Assembly: GCF_016765615.1 (NCBI RefSeq)
Contig: NZ_JAESWA010000022.1
Location: 149,542-213,541, forward strand
Direction: 5' to 3'
DNA: 64,000 nucleotides
Source of the DNA: Clostridium paridis
GTDB taxonomy: Bacteria > Bacillota > Clostridia > Clostridiales > Clostridiaceae
Below the pieces are notes generated by a model that saw only the letters and a list, made by a program, of their open reading frames with translations, made no database searches and had not been told where the DNA came from. Position numbers and translations under genes: made by a program. Each line of letters begins with the position of its first letter. Position 1 is the first letter of the stretch. Below, piece by piece: positions 53,626-62,839 of this stretch.

Positions 53626-54438
53626 CTACCCCTGAATTTTTTCTAAAGCTATAAATTCAATTCTTTTAAGACTTAAGAACCCAATTATTATATAAACCGT
53701 ACTTAATATAAATACATAAATTATGGTACTACTTTGCTCAAATATGCCCTTACCTAACATAGTTGTTCCTCTTATTAAATTTGAAATCTCTGTTACAGGT
53801 ATTAATTCCCCTATACTTCTAATTACCTTAGGTAAATACTCTGTTGGAAAAGTAATTCCACATAACAAAAGCATGGATACAAATAAAGTGTTTTGAGAAA
53901 TATATGTATCTCTTGTGTATAGCATTATTGACGCAAGTACCATAGATAATCCAAAAAAGCCATATAAGGCCAAGATAACAATTAACAAAAAAGATTTTAC
54001 ATTCATATTTGATAAATTAAGACCAAAAGGCAATGCAATTATCAAGGATACCGTTACTTCAAAAGTAGTAGCAACAGTTTGCTGAAGCATATTCCCAATA
54101 AAATATTCTCCCCTTCTAAATGGAGTAATCATTAAACTCTCTAAAGTTCCTTCTCTTAGTTCTGTAATAAGACTTCTACTAACATTTAGGCAGGTCCTTA
54201 CTACAAATATATACGTAAGAGAACCTAATATAACATAGCTCATATAATCTCCAGTTCCGGCAAATTTGAGAAAGTCCTCCCCTACCACCCCATTAAAGAG
54301 CATCTTATACATAAATAATGCTCCAATAACGGTGTAAAACCCTGTTAATACATTCCCAATGAAAAAATCTTTTGGATATGCTCTTAACATTACAATAAAA
54401 TTTCTTTTGAAAGTTGCTACTAATACCTTCCCCCTCAT
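53626..54438 (-). CDS. ABC transporter permease (ABC-2 type), first
   Basis: This 270-residue membrane protein has six segments in ABC-2 arrangement with LREGTLESLMITPFRRGEYFIGNMLQQ in the middle. I use the ATG at 54438, 8 bases after AAGGA; upstream ATG and TTG codons are too close to that site. It is the first gene of the operon and is preceded by a TTGACA/TACAAT promoter. Confidence 0.86.
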   Translation of the reverse strand: MRGKVLVATFKRNFIVMLRAYPKDFFIGNVLTGFYTVIGALFMYKMLFNGVVGEDFLKFAGTGDYMSYVILGSLTYIFVVRTCLNVSRSLITELREGTLESLMITPFRRGEYFIGNMLQQTVATTFEVTVSLIIALPFGLNLSNMNVKSFLLIVILALYGFFGLSMVLASIMLYTRDTYISQNTLFVSMLLLCGITFPTEYLPKVIRSIGELIPVTEISNLIRGTTMLGKGIFEQSSTIIYVFILSTVYIIIGFLSLKRIEFIALEKIQG

Positions 54439-54454
54439 TTTCATCTTCCTTCCC

Positions 54455-54484
54455 AATTTGATTAACCTTTTAGTTAATCAAATT
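54455..54484. promoter_or_regulatory. Perfect 12-bp inverted repeat upstream of the ABC operon
   Basis: AATTTGATTAAC (54455-54466) and GTTAATCAAATT (54473-54484) are exact inverted copies with a 6-base centre, lying between +15 and the RBS of the operon. It is the probable operator of the ArsR-like regulator. Confidence 0.7.
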
Positions 54485-54506
54485 ACGTATTTATTATTCC
54501 GGAAGC

Positions 54507-54535
54507 ATTGTAATTTGTTAGGAATAATTTGTCAA
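54507..54535 (-). promoter_or_regulatory. Promoter of the ABC operon
   Basis: TTGACA (54535-54530) and TACAAT (54512-54507) are 17 bases apart on the minus strand. Confidence 0.7.
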
Positions 54536-54584
54536 CATATTAGGAATAATAAAATTTAAATTTACTAAGAAGGTAGGAGTAAAT

Positions 54585-55568
54585 ATGGAAAATGTGTTTG
54601 ATTATGAAGATATTCAATTAATTCCTGCAAAGTGTATTGTAAATAGTCGATTAGAGTGTGATACTAGCGTGACTTTAGGAAAACATACCTTTAGATTACC
54701 AGTTGTACCTGCAAATATGCAGACTATTATAGATGAGAAGATTGCACTTTACTTGGCTGAAAATGGTTATTTCTATATTATGCATAGATTTAATCCTGAG
54801 AAACGTATAGATTTTATTAAAGATATGAAATCACGAGGTTTACTAACTTCAATTAGTGTTGGTGTAAAAGATGAAGAATATGAATTTATAAAAAAGCTTG
54901 CAGCCGACAATCTTTTACCTGACTACATTACAATAGATATAGCTCATGGTCACGCAAATTCAGTTATAAGCATGATTCAGCATATTAAAAACTTTTTACC
55001 CGATAGTTTCCTAATCGCAGGAAATGTTGGGACTCCTGAGGCTGTTAGGGAATTAGAACATGCTGGTGCAGATGCTACAAAGGTTGGAATTGGACCTGGT
55101 AAGGTATGTATAACTAAGATTAAGACTGGTTTTGGTACTGGAGGCTGGCAGTTAGCAGCTCTACGCTGGTGTGGGAAAGCAGCTAGCAAACCTATAATTG
55201 CAGATGGAGGTATTCGTACACATGGAGATATAGCTAAATCTATTAGATTCGGTGCATCAATGGTAATGATTGGTTCACTATTTGCTGGACATGAAGAATC
55301 TCCAGGCGAAACTATTGAGATGGATGGTAAGCTATATAAAGAATATTTTGGTTCAGCCTCAGAATTCCAAAAAGGGGAAAGGAAAAATGTTGAAGGCAAA
55401 AAAATGTTTGTTGAATTCAAAGGTTCACTAAAAAATACCTTAATTGAAATGGAACAAGATCTTCAATCATCAATTTCTTATGCTGGAGGGAATAACATAG
55501 AGGCAATTCGCACCGTTGACTATGTAATAGTTAAGAACTCAATTTTTAATGGAGATAGGGTATATTAA
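54585..55568 (+). CDS. guaC: GMP reductase
   Basis: This 327-residue enzyme of the IMPDH/GMPR family converts GMP to IMP with NADPH and release of ammonia. The catalytic Cys is in [22 protein letters not shown]; the phosphate-binding [31 protein letters not shown] is intact. There is no CBS domain, which separates it from IMP dehydrogenase. It begins after AGGAG and is divergent from the ABC operon. No purine riboswitch was seen. Confidence 0.93.
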   Translation: MENVFDYEDIQLIPAKCIVNSRLECDTSVTLGKHTFRLPVVPANMQTIIDEKIALYLAENGYFYIMHRFNPEKRIDFIKDMKSRGLLTSISVGVKDEEYEFIKKLAADNLLPDYITIDIAHGHANSVISMIQHIKNFLPDSFLIAGNVGTPEAVRELEHAGADATKVGIGPGKVCITKIKTGFGTGGWQLAALRWCGKAASKPIIADGGIRTHGDIAKSIRFGASMVMIGSLFAGHEESPGETIEMDGKLYKEYFGSASEFQKGERKNVEGKKMFVEFKGSLKNTLIEMEQDLQSSISYAGGNNIEAIRTVDYVIVKNSIFNGDRVY

Positions 55569-55571
55569 GGA

Positions 55572-55612
55572 AAAACCTATTGCTTGCTAAATGTAGCAAG
55601 CAATAGGTTTTA
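55572..55612. terminator. Bidirectional terminator between guaC and the DUF6179-like gene
   Basis: AAACCTATTGCTTGCTA and TAGCAAGCAATAGGTTT form a perfect stem around a short loop. Confidence 0.85.
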
Positions 55613-56968
55613 AGCTTCAACCCCTTGAGAAATTCTTATTATCTCCATTTTTCTATCCTCATCAAAGCTATCTAAGTACACCTTAAGCTTTTCATGCCAC
55701 TCTCTTTCACTCTCTGTACCATAATCACTATCCATAAATTCTCCTTGTGGTGTGTGCTTAAGTAATAACGCTATCTCAAAATCATCTAATGCTTTAAAAA
55801 CATGAGTAAATTCATCACCAAAAATACAATCTGCCCCCAAGACATCTACTAGATCTTTTAAACTATGAAATTCCTCTCTTATAATTTTTATTTTGTCTTC
55901 TACATTATTACAATCTCTAATTTCTTCAGTTATACTCTTAAATATATCATTTTCTACACTCTCACCATCTTCATATCTAATAACATCATCTTGGGATTTA
56001 TCTGGTGTTATAAATATATTTTCTAAGGTATCAGTTTTAATCCCATTTTCTATTTCTGGTATTACCTTTAATATGGATTCTGTTATATAATCAATTAAGC
56101 TCTTATTTACGATAGAAAGTTCTTTAATTATCTTATCATTTGCTTCCATAACAAGTTCTATAAAATCATTCCTTGACAAATTCAGTACTGATTCTTTAAT
56201 ATATTCCCTATCATTTCTAGTTATATCTAGTGATTTTTCCTTTTTCCCTATAAGTATAACACCTAGGTAATTAACTAAAACAATTTGAAATATATTTATA
56301 AGCATGTGATAAGAATTTTTATGAAAGCCTTTTAATAATGCCTCTATTTCAATGATATCGAAGTTTGAGCAGAACTCATTTTCCATATTTATTTTATTTA
56401 AATAGTCTTCCATATATTCAATTCCTACTAATTTCATCTCATCATTTGCTAATGGATAATCTATTGAACCTGCTGCTTCATGACTAGCAAACCTAATATC
56501 ATACTCATCAAAAAATAGTGGAAGCCCATAATCTATTGTGTCATTATACGCATAATTGTTTGTATTTAGTTTTGTTTCTTGAATATGCTTTAATAAACAT
56601 TTACATTCTTCGTACTTTAACCTTATAAGCTTCTCTCCTTCTGTAAATAAATTTTTCATTCCTTTTTCATTAATTAGAGTTTTACTTCCTTTAATTGAGG
56701 AATTGTTCTTTATGAATAATCCAATTGTATAATAAATTGATAACATAATTTTATCTGCAACTTCTACCCTTACTGAATAACTCTCATTTCTGGTATAATA
56801 GCCTAATGTTTCTGTTAATATGCTAAATAGCTGAGATTGAATATTTTCTATTTCTTTCATACTTAGTAGCTCTTTGGTATAAAGTACATGTAATAATGAT
56901 TGAAGATAATGTTCATCATCTAGTAAATCATCATGCAAATCATCTTTATCAATAATAAAATTCCCCAC
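55610..56968 (-). CDS. Uncharacterised protein, DUF6179-like
   Basis: This 452-residue, acidic, mainly helical cytosolic protein has no catalytic motif, membrane segment or signal peptide that I can recognise. It resembles the clostridial DUF6179 family. The start is a GTG overlapping the stop of the preceding gene by one base (TAGTG), so the two are translationally coupled. Its C-terminal part (IFGDEFTHVFKALDDFEIALLLKHTPQGEFMDSDYGTESEREWHEKLKVYLDSFDEDRKME) is highly charged. Function unknown. Confidence 0.7.
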   Translation of the reverse strand: MGNFIIDKDDLHDDLLDDEHYLQSLLHVLYTKELLSMKEIENIQSQLFSILTETLGYYTRNESYSVRVEVADKIMLSIYYTIGLFIKNNSSIKGSKTLINEKGMKNLFTEGEKLIRLKYEECKCLLKHIQETKLNTNNYAYNDTIDYGLPLFFDEYDIRFASHEAAGSIDYPLANDEMKLVGIEYMEDYLNKINMENEFCSNFDIIEIEALLKGFHKNSYHMLINIFQIVLVNYLGVILIGKKEKSLDITRNDREYIKESVLNLSRNDFIELVMEANDKIIKELSIVNKSLIDYITESILKVIPEIENGIKTDTLENIFITPDKSQDDVIRYEDGESVENDIFKSITEEIRDCNNVEDKIKIIREEFHSLKDLVDVLGADCIFGDEFTHVFKALDDFEIALLLKHTPQGEFMDSDYGTESEREWHEKLKVYLDSFDEDRKMEIIRISQGVEA

Positions 56969-57471
56969 TATTCTTCGTCACCTTCCATACTAAAGTATTC
57001 CTCCAAAATCTTCATTTCGTCTTCACCAGCAAAATCATTTACTCCAAACTTTATATTATGGGCTACATTATATAAATATCTATCGCTAAGTAATTCTAGG
57101 GAACCCTGGCACTCGTTATCAAAATAATTTTTCATTAGATCTATTAGTTCATCATCACTTATTTCATCCATTGTTTCATTTTTATAAAAATAGAAAATAT
57201 CAATAAGCTCATCTATTGTTTCAAGATAATTATATTGAGAAATATACGGAGATTCGCAAAATGCAGAAATAATTTTTTTAACTATTACTCCTCCAAATTC
57301 AAATCTTCCATTACTTCTTAATGCATTATTTCTTGTTTTTAAAATCACTCTTATATCTTCATCGGAAAGCTTTAACCCATATTCTAAAGTCTCTTCATTA
57401 CACTCCTGAATTTCCAAAAAAGTTTGTTTGTTTACTAAAGAATCTGAAATAGACATAAGTTGTTTCTCCAT
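56968..57471 (-). CDS. Uncharacterised acidic protein, DUF6323-like
   Basis: This 167-residue, strongly acidic helical protein has no known domain apart from resemblance to DUF6323. Notable is LKLSDEDIRVILKTRNNALRSNGRFEFGGVIVKKIISAFCESPYIS. The ATG at 57471 follows GGAGGG; a TTG upstream is inside that site. It is the first gene of the two-gene operon. The pair may form a complex, since the genes overlap; this is inference. Confidence 0.7.
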   Translation of the reverse strand: MEKQLMSISDSLVNKQTFLEIQECNEETLEYGLKLSDEDIRVILKTRNNALRSNGRFEFGGVIVKKIISAFCESPYISQYNYLETIDELIDIFYFYKNETMDEISDDELIDLMKNYFDNECQGSLELLSDRYLYNVAHNIKFGVNDFAGEDEMKILEEYFSMEGDEE

Positions 57472-57501
57472 AAAATAACCCTCCAATTTTAAAATTAACT
57501 A

Positions 57502-57530
57502 TTGACATTTATATTTAGATATGATATGAT
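57502..57530 (+). promoter_or_regulatory. Plus-strand promoter in the leader of the DUF6323-like operon
   Basis: TTGACA (57502-57507) and TATGAT (57525-57530) are 17 bases apart, pointing away from the operon start. Confidence 0.6.
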
Positions 57531-57536
57531 TAATAT

Positions 57537-57611
57537 GTATAGATATGTTTATAATATCATGCTAACAATTAATTTTATCATCGACATTTATTCATGTCAA
57601 TGATATTTTTT
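57537..57611 (+). ncRNA. Candidate ~75-nt antisense/small RNA
   Basis: The promoter at 57502-57530 would start an RNA near 57537, ending at a hairpin TATCATCGACAT/ATGTCAATGATA (one mismatch; 57576-57605) followed by TTTTTTT. It would overlap the leader of the operon on the opposite strand. There is no coding frame of note. Confidence 0.4.
57572..57600 (-). promoter_or_regulatory. Promoter of the DUF6323/DUF6179-like operon
   Basis: TTGACA (57600-57595) and TAAAAT (57577-57572) are 17 bases apart on the minus strand, about 100 bases before the start codon. Confidence 0.6.
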
Positions 57612-57636
57612 TATGGTTATTTTGAGAACTTCAATA

Positions 57637-57670
57637 TAAAAGCTTAGGTTATAATCAACCTAAGCTTTTT
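57637..57670 (-). terminator. Terminator after the glutamate-synthase-like gene
   Basis: AAAGCTTAGGTT and AACCTAAGCTTT form a perfect 12-base stem with a 6-base loop; T-rich sequence follows on the minus strand. Confidence 0.85.
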
Positions 57671-57677
57671 TAATTAA

Positions 57678-59324
57678 TTATTCTTCATTTAAGATACATT
57701 TAGCAAGCTCATCATTTACCTCTGTCATGAACTTTATTCCAGTTTCTTTCTCTGTTTCCCTATTAGCTGAGAATAAATCCCCTCTAGAAATTTCAGATAC
57801 TCTAAATTTTCTAGCCCCTGCCATTAATTGCTGTAATCCAGCGGTAAGTTTATCTGACAATGTCCAAACACCTATCGCTCCTAAAGGTATATTATTCATC
57901 TCATCAGCACCGACTTTATTTTTGACATCATAGTAGCCAGCAAATATTTCTTCAGGGGTAGTACCAAATTCTTCAGTTAAATTCTTAGGTAAGGCATCCC
58001 AATTACCATTTAGTTTACTCCTCATTTCAGGATATAATGCACCTTCAATATTAGCTCCTAAAAATCCAGGTATCATAAGTGCTCTACCCATACATACAAG
58101 TTTAGTAAATGGTGCACCAAGAGCAAGCGCTTTAAATATATGATCTTCTCTAGCTAGACCACCAGCAAAAGCCATATCTACTACATCATAGCCTTTATCA
58201 GAAAGAATCTTTGCATATTCATATGCCTTTGAATGAAGGAATATAGATGGAACACCCCATGACTCCATCATATTCCATGGACTCATACCTGTACCACCGC
58301 CTGATCCATCGATAGTTAATAAATCAAGTTTTGCTTCAGTTGCAAACTTAATTGACATAGCAAGTGCTTCCATTCCATATGATCCTGTCTTCAGTGTTAT
58401 TCTCTTATATCCAAGCCCTCTTAAATAATCAACTGACTTCATAAATTCATCTTTCACTTCATGATAATTATTTAAATTAGTATATCCAAGCCTACTATGC
58501 CTAGCAAATGATTTGATCGCTCCGCTGGTAAATGCTTCTTGAACTTCAGGTTTTGTTGGATCAGGATCAACAATATATCCTCTATTTTTTAAGAAGATTG
58601 CGTATTCAAGACTAGTTACTTGTATCTCTCCTCCTATATCTTTCGCCCCTTGCCCCCATTTAAGTTCTAAAATTACCTTATCACCATATTTTTTAATAAC
58701 ATATTCTGCCACTCCATTTCTTGTATCTTCTACATTCATTTGAACAATTATTGCACCATAACCATCATAGTACTTTAAATAAGTGTCAATTCTACGTTCC
58801 AATTCTGGTGATTTTACTATCTTTCCATTCTCTATTATAGAATTTTTATCAACACCTATAACGTTTTCACCAATTACGATTGGAAATCCAACTAATGCTG
58901 CACCTATAGCAAAAGATTCCCAATACTTCTGAGCTATAAAAGTTGAACCTAGTGCCCCTGTCATGAATGGTACCCTAGACCTTGTTTTCATAGTCTTTCC
59001 AAACTCTGTTTCAATATTTACATTAGGGAATATACAATCATCTGCGTTATTAGTAAGTCCATCACTTACTCCAAACGCACCATAATTATATCCTTGTATC
59101 CTGAGATTGTTATAACATACCCCAACGTGGTTAATATTTGAACTTCCAGCTGTTACAGTTCCAAAATCCCTTGGATATAATAACTTTCTGCCTTTCATAC
59201 TAGACATCCATGTTTCACATTTTCCTCTACAATCTGCCCTACAAAGTGTACAAACTCCTGATTCTGCTGGATTCCCCCTGTTTACAGTGCTTAAAACATC
59301 ATTGTTTTTTTGATATATACTCAT
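57678..59324 (-). CDS. FMN-binding glutamate-synthase-like protein
   Basis: This 548-residue protein is the FMN-binding domain of glutamate synthase (GltB-type) as a stand-alone form. Signatures include ITLKTGSYGMEALAMSIKFATEAKLDLLTIDGSGGGTGMSPWNMMESWG and FAGGLAREDHIFKALALGAPFTKLVCMGRALM. The N-terminus has CTLCRADCRGKCETW, a Cys cluster that may bind iron-sulfur. It lacks the glutaminase domain and is not next to a small subunit, so it is probably not a classical GOGAT; the reaction is unknown. RBS GGGGGAG. Confidence 0.85.
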   Translation of the reverse strand: MSIYQKNNDVLSTVNRGNPAESGVCTLCRADCRGKCETWMSSMKGRKLLYPRDFGTVTAGSSNINHVGVCYNNLRIQGYNYGAFGVSDGLTNNADDCIFPNVNIETEFGKTMKTRSRVPFMTGALGSTFIAQKYWESFAIGAALVGFPIVIGENVIGVDKNSIIENGKIVKSPELERRIDTYLKYYDGYGAIIVQMNVEDTRNGVAEYVIKKYGDKVILELKWGQGAKDIGGEIQVTSLEYAIFLKNRGYIVDPDPTKPEVQEAFTSGAIKSFARHSRLGYTNLNNYHEVKDEFMKSVDYLRGLGYKRITLKTGSYGMEALAMSIKFATEAKLDLLTIDGSGGGTGMSPWNMMESWGVPSIFLHSKAYEYAKILSDKGYDVVDMAFAGGLAREDHIFKALALGAPFTKLVCMGRALMIPGFLGANIEGALYPEMRSKLNGNWDALPKNLTEEFGTTPEEIFAGYYDVKNKVGADEMNNIPLGAIGVWTLSDKLTAGLQQLMAGARKFRVSEISRGDLFSANRETEKETGIKFMTEVNDELAKCILNEE

Positions 59325-59488
59325 CTACTCTCCCCCTATTAATATTTCTTTTTAGACATTATATAAATATAACTACATAACTGCATTTATTACATAAATA
59401 TCAGTATTTTACTTTAATTACTAATAAGTATTCCAATATTTTTACATTTCTTTACCAATATGTTAATAGAGATTTAATCATTTCACAA

Positions 59489-59528
59489 ACAAAAAAACGT
59501 CATGCATACTAAATTCATAACGTTTTTA
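59489..59528 (-). terminator. Terminator after the AIM24 gene
   Basis: AAAAACGT and ACGTTTTT form the base of a stem with inner CATG/CATA pairing; the minus strand then has a T-run. Confidence 0.7.
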
Positions 59529-59542
59529 AGTCAAATTATATA

Positions 59543-60298
59543 TTAAGCTATTGGAGCCATTAAGATTCTGCCAGTTCCTCGGTATACATTAACTAACCCT
59601 TCTCCTAAAACTGCAGATCCAATTAAGCTTTTGCCTGACTTTTCCACTCTAAAATCTAAAGTATCTGACCAAGCAATTGCATAGTTTCCATCAATTCTAA
59701 CTTCATCATTTTGAAGAACAAATTCTACTAATTCATCTCTAGGAACAGGACTTTCTAGGACAGCAATTCCTTTACCTCTAAGACATAAATTAAACAATCC
59801 TTCTTTTCCAAGCACTGCTGATGAAAGATTTGTTCTAGCCACTACCTTTTGTTGAACACTTCCCTCACAAGCAAGGAAAAGTCCATCATCTAGCACAAGT
59901 CCACCCCAATCTGATACCTCTTCTAATAATATATGTTTGTAAGTAGGCTCTAGCATTAACAAACCATTACCTTCATATTTAGGTTTTATTGCTGATTCCT
60001 TTGTAACCTTTGATGATAAAGCTTTCCCTAATAAATCTCCAAAACCTTTAACATCTGCTCCCATACCAACTTTTCCTGCAGTCCACTGCATTGCACCAGC
60101 ACTAATCACGAAAGCGTTGCCATTTAATTCTATTAGTACTTGTCTCTTTCTAACATTCATCTCTGATGCAAAATATGCATTAATTGCAGTTGAGCTATCT
60201 ACGCTTAAATCCTTTTTGTATTCAAGAACTTTGACATTGCCTTTAGTTTCAATGATTTCAATATTCTTGTTGTCATAAAGATTTTTATAAGTTACCAT
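59543..60298 (-). CDS. AIM24-family protein
   Basis: This 251-residue protein shows the AIM24/TIGR00266 pattern of beta-strand repeats (GNAFVISAGAMQWTAGKVGMGADVKGFGDLLGKALSSKVTKESAIKPKYEGNGLLMLEP...VNVYRGTGRILMAPI). The family folds as a trefoil-like beta structure; the yeast namesake affects mitochondria and the bacterial role is unknown. The RBS is AAGGGGGA. It lies after the nucleoside phosphorylase gene with a 57-base gap. Confidence 0.88.
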   Translation of the reverse strand: MVTYKNLYDNKNIEIIETKGNVKVLEYKKDLSVDSSTAINAYFASEMNVRKRQVLIELNGNAFVISAGAMQWTAGKVGMGADVKGFGDLLGKALSSKVTKESAIKPKYEGNGLLMLEPTYKHILLEEVSDWGGLVLDDGLFLACEGSVQQKVVARTNLSSAVLGKEGLFNLCLRGKGIAVLESPVPRDELVEFVLQNDEVRIDGNYAIAWSDTLDFRVEKSGKSLIGSAVLGEGLVNVYRGTGRILMAPIA

Positions 60299-60355
60299 TT
60301 TAAAATCCCCCTTTTTTATATAATTTTATGTAAAACTAATTTATTTATTACAAAA

Positions 60356-61123
60356 TTATAATTGGAGGCTCGCTTCAACTGAAAACCAGAATAATGCTTC
60401 CCTTACAAATCTTCTATCAACTTCACTTCTTGAGTTCCATTCCTCACAACTAATATCATCACCACTATAAATCATTTGACCAAAAATAACATTTCTATAT
60501 TCAGCAACAGCGCAAAAAGCTGAGCATTCCATTTCTACCACCAAACATCCTTCATCTTTTCTTAGTTTCATCATATCTTTAGTTTCTCTATAAAAGGAAT
60601 CAGTACTCCAAGTTTTAGCAAGAATATAATTGCATTTATGCGCCTTTAAAGTCTTTTCAATTGCTTCAATAGCTTTATTATTAATAGAGATTTCTCTACT
60701 TGGCTCAACATAATGATAAGAAGTTCCTTCATCTCTAATCGCTGAATTTGGTACAATAATATTTCCTACTGCAATATCTTTATCTAAAACACCACCGCTA
60801 CCGCAAGAGATAAACTTTCTCCCACCTAATGCTATAACTTCTTCCATAAGCGAAGCTCCAAGTGCAGCTCCTACTCCTGGATGAAATACTGTGACTTTTT
60901 TTCCTTTATAATCTAGTTCATAAATTGGATGTTTACCAATCTGAGAATAAAGTGTTTTAATCTCTTTAAGTCTTCCATCATTAGATAATTTCTCAATTAC
61001 TTCACTATAAAAGCACATAACAACGCTTTCAGACATATTTATCTTTTTTATGAATTTTGATGGTTCAATTATATTCTCAGTAACACCATCAAACTCAAGT
61101 ATTGGAAAATCCCTCTTACCCAT
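60356..61123 (-). CDS. Nucleoside phosphorylase (uridine/purine phosphorylase family)
   Basis: This 255-residue enzyme of the PNP/UDP phosphorylase family has GVGAALGASLMEEVIALGGRKFISCGSGGVLDKDIAVGNIIVPNSAIRDEGTSYHYVEPS and the purine- or uracil-binding EGCLVVEMECSAFCAVAEYRNV. It splits nucleosides with phosphate to give base and ribose-1-phosphate, in salvage. The exact base specificity is not certain. RBS GGGGGG-type. It may be co-transcribed with the AIM24 gene. Confidence 0.87.
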   Translation of the reverse strand: MGKRDFPILEFDGVTENIIEPSKFIKKINMSESVVMCFYSEVIEKLSNDGRLKEIKTLYSQIGKHPIYELDYKGKKVTVFHPGVGAALGASLMEEVIALGGRKFISCGSGGVLDKDIAVGNIIVPNSAIRDEGTSYHYVEPSREISINNKAIEAIEKTLKAHKCNYILAKTWSTDSFYRETKDMMKLRKDEGCLVVEMECSAFCAVAEYRNVIFGQMIYSGDDISCEEWNSRSEVDRRFVREALFWFSVEASLQL

Positions 61124-61281
61124 ATCATAGCCCCCCAGCTCTTTCTAACCCTATTTTAAGACATATTAGTCTATATATTCTTAATAGTATACCACATGAA
61201 TGCAGTATTTCAAATATTTAACATTAACAATCCATATACTTATACTTTAATGTACTTTTAATTCACTTCAAAAACATAATT

Positions 61282-61328
61282 AAAATGCACACCAAATATT
61301 AGCCTTATCTAATACTTAATGTGCATTT
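61282..61328 (-). terminator. Terminator after Hsp20 gene
   Basis: AAATGCACA and TGTGCATTT form the outer stem around TATTAG/CTAATA, with TTTAATTATG on the minus strand. Confidence 0.8.
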
Positions 61329-61336
61329 CATATATC

Positions 61337-61816
61337 TCATTCCATTTCATAATTTTCTACATCTATAATTGTTGGAACTTCTTCTTTATTATATATTTCA
61401 CTTTTTTTCTTCTTAGGTAATGTTAATAATAAAACACTATTATCAAAACTAGCAGAAATTTTTGATTTATCTATTTCTTCCACCTCAAATGTTTTTACTA
61501 TATATCCTCCTGTTTGAATAACTGTCATCATAATATTAGTGCCATTACTATAAATTTGTTTTTTCTTAATAGATAAAATAGCTTTATTTTTCTCAAAATC
61601 AATTCTTACATCTCTAGGGGTTAACCCTGGTAAGTAGCCTTTTACTAAGTAATAATCTCCTTGATCCTTAAAATCAATATCATAAGTGTTTTCATCGACA
61701 TTTTCATTTACTAAATTGTTTGGAATCTGATTCATAACGTTATTAAATATTACATCATTAAATAACTCACCAATAATATCAGTATTCTTAAACATGAATG
61801 GAAACATACTAAACAT
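61337..61816 (-). CDS. Hsp20/alpha-crystallin small heat-shock protein
   Basis: This 159-residue chaperone has the alpha-crystallin domain at ~50-140 (YDIDFKDQGDYYLVKGYLPGLTPRDVRIDFEKNKAILSIKKK...GGYIVKTFEVEEIDKSKISASFDNSVLLLTLPKK). It binds unfolding proteins without ATP and forms oligomers. The start is the ATG at 61816 after AAAGG; three upstream codons lie in the RBS. It is a single-gene unit. Confidence 0.9.
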   Translation of the reverse strand: MFSMFPFMFKNTDIIGELFNDVIFNNVMNQIPNNLVNENVDENTYDIDFKDQGDYYLVKGYLPGLTPRDVRIDFEKNKAILSIKKKQIYSNGTNIMMTVIQTGGYIVKTFEVEEIDKSKISASFDNSVLLLTLPKKKKSEIYNKEEVPTIIDVENYEME

Positions 61817-61903
61817 ATATACCAACCTTTCGCAAATATACTGTTTATTATATATGTATTAAATTCGCCTAAGTTTGACACACGTTTTTACTCAAAATGT
61901 AAA

Positions 61904-62683
61904 TTAAACCTCATATTTCCAATTATAATCATCATTATAAATCATTAGTTTAGTCATACCGCCATCCACAGTTATATTTTCCCCTGTTATAAAATCATTA
62001 TCCTCTGAACATAAAAACATAACAGCTCTTGCTATATCTATTGGCTTACCGACACGCTTTACAGGATGCTGTTCCTTATCACCTATGCTATGCTTGCTAT
62101 CATAGTCATTATCATAATTTGCACTTACATCAATCCAGCCTGGACTAACACTATTTACTCTGATCTTGCCTGAAAGGCTTATTGCTAATGCATGAGTTAA
62201 TGCTGAAATCCCACCTTTTGCTGCAGAATAACTTTCAGTATCTTCTTGAGACATAGTTGCTCTAGTTGAGGAAATATTAACTATTGCTCCACCCTGGTTA
62301 AAATATTCTAAAAATAGTTTTGAAAGCATATATGGCGCTGTAACTCCAACTCTCAAAACATAATTAAACTCATCAAAACTACAATCTGAGAGAATTCCCT
62401 TACGACTCAAACAAGCATTATTAATAAGATAATCAACTTTACCATAAGTTCTAATTACGTCTCTTGAAAATTCCTTAAGTGTATTTTCTTCTGCAATATC
62501 ACCACAGAAAAAAAGCCCATCTCCTCCATCTTTTTTAATATTTAAAAGTAGTTTTTCTCCTGCTATTTTATCTATATCTACAAAAGCTACCTTTGCCCCT
62601 TTTTTTATAAATTCATTTACTAAGCAAAATCCTATTCCCTTTGCTCCCCCAGTTATTACGCACACTTTATTTTTAAAATTCAT
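61904..62683 (-). CDS. SDR-family oxidoreductase
   Basis: This 259-residue classical short-chain dehydrogenase has VCVITGGAKGIGFCLVNEF (NAD(P) site), VDYLINNACLSRKG, and the catalytic YSAAKGG (Tyr and Lys). It ends in FITGENITVDGGMTKLMI. The start is the ATG at 62683 after AAGGAGG; the open frame runs 18 codons further. The substrate is unknown. It is divergent from the MarR gene and may be in its regulon. Confidence 0.88.
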   Translation of the reverse strand: MNFKNKVCVITGGAKGIGFCLVNEFIKKGAKVAFVDIDKIAGEKLLLNIKKDGGDGLFFCGDIAEENTLKEFSRDVIRTYGKVDYLINNACLSRKGILSDCSFDEFNYVLRVGVTAPYMLSKLFLEYFNQGGAIVNISSTRATMSQEDTESYSAAKGGISALTHALAISLSGKIRVNSVSPGWIDVSANYDNDYDSKHSIGDKEQHPVKRVGKPIDIARAVMFLCSEDNDFITGENITVDGGMTKLMIYNDDYNWKYEV

Positions 62684-62810
62684 AAATACCTCCTTAAATA
62701 GGATTATATATTCAACATTTAAATAAAATATCCTCATGTCTTATATTACATATTTTTCATGTGAAATTACAATACTATCTCTAGTGTCATTTATCATTTT
62801 AACTAATTAC

Positions 62811-62839
62811 TTGACAAAAACATTTATTTAGTAGATACT
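62811..62839 (+). promoter_or_regulatory. Promoter of MarR-MFS operon
   Basis: TTGACA (62811-62816) and GATACT (62834-62839) are 17 bases apart. Confidence 0.6.

Noticed and set aside
54485-54584. Purine riboswitch before guaC
   Set aside because: The gap is too short and lacks the conserved purine aptamer sequences.
57570-57612. Terminator for a plus-strand gene before 57570
   Set aside because: No plus-strand gene ends there; it is kept only as the end of the candidate antisense RNA.
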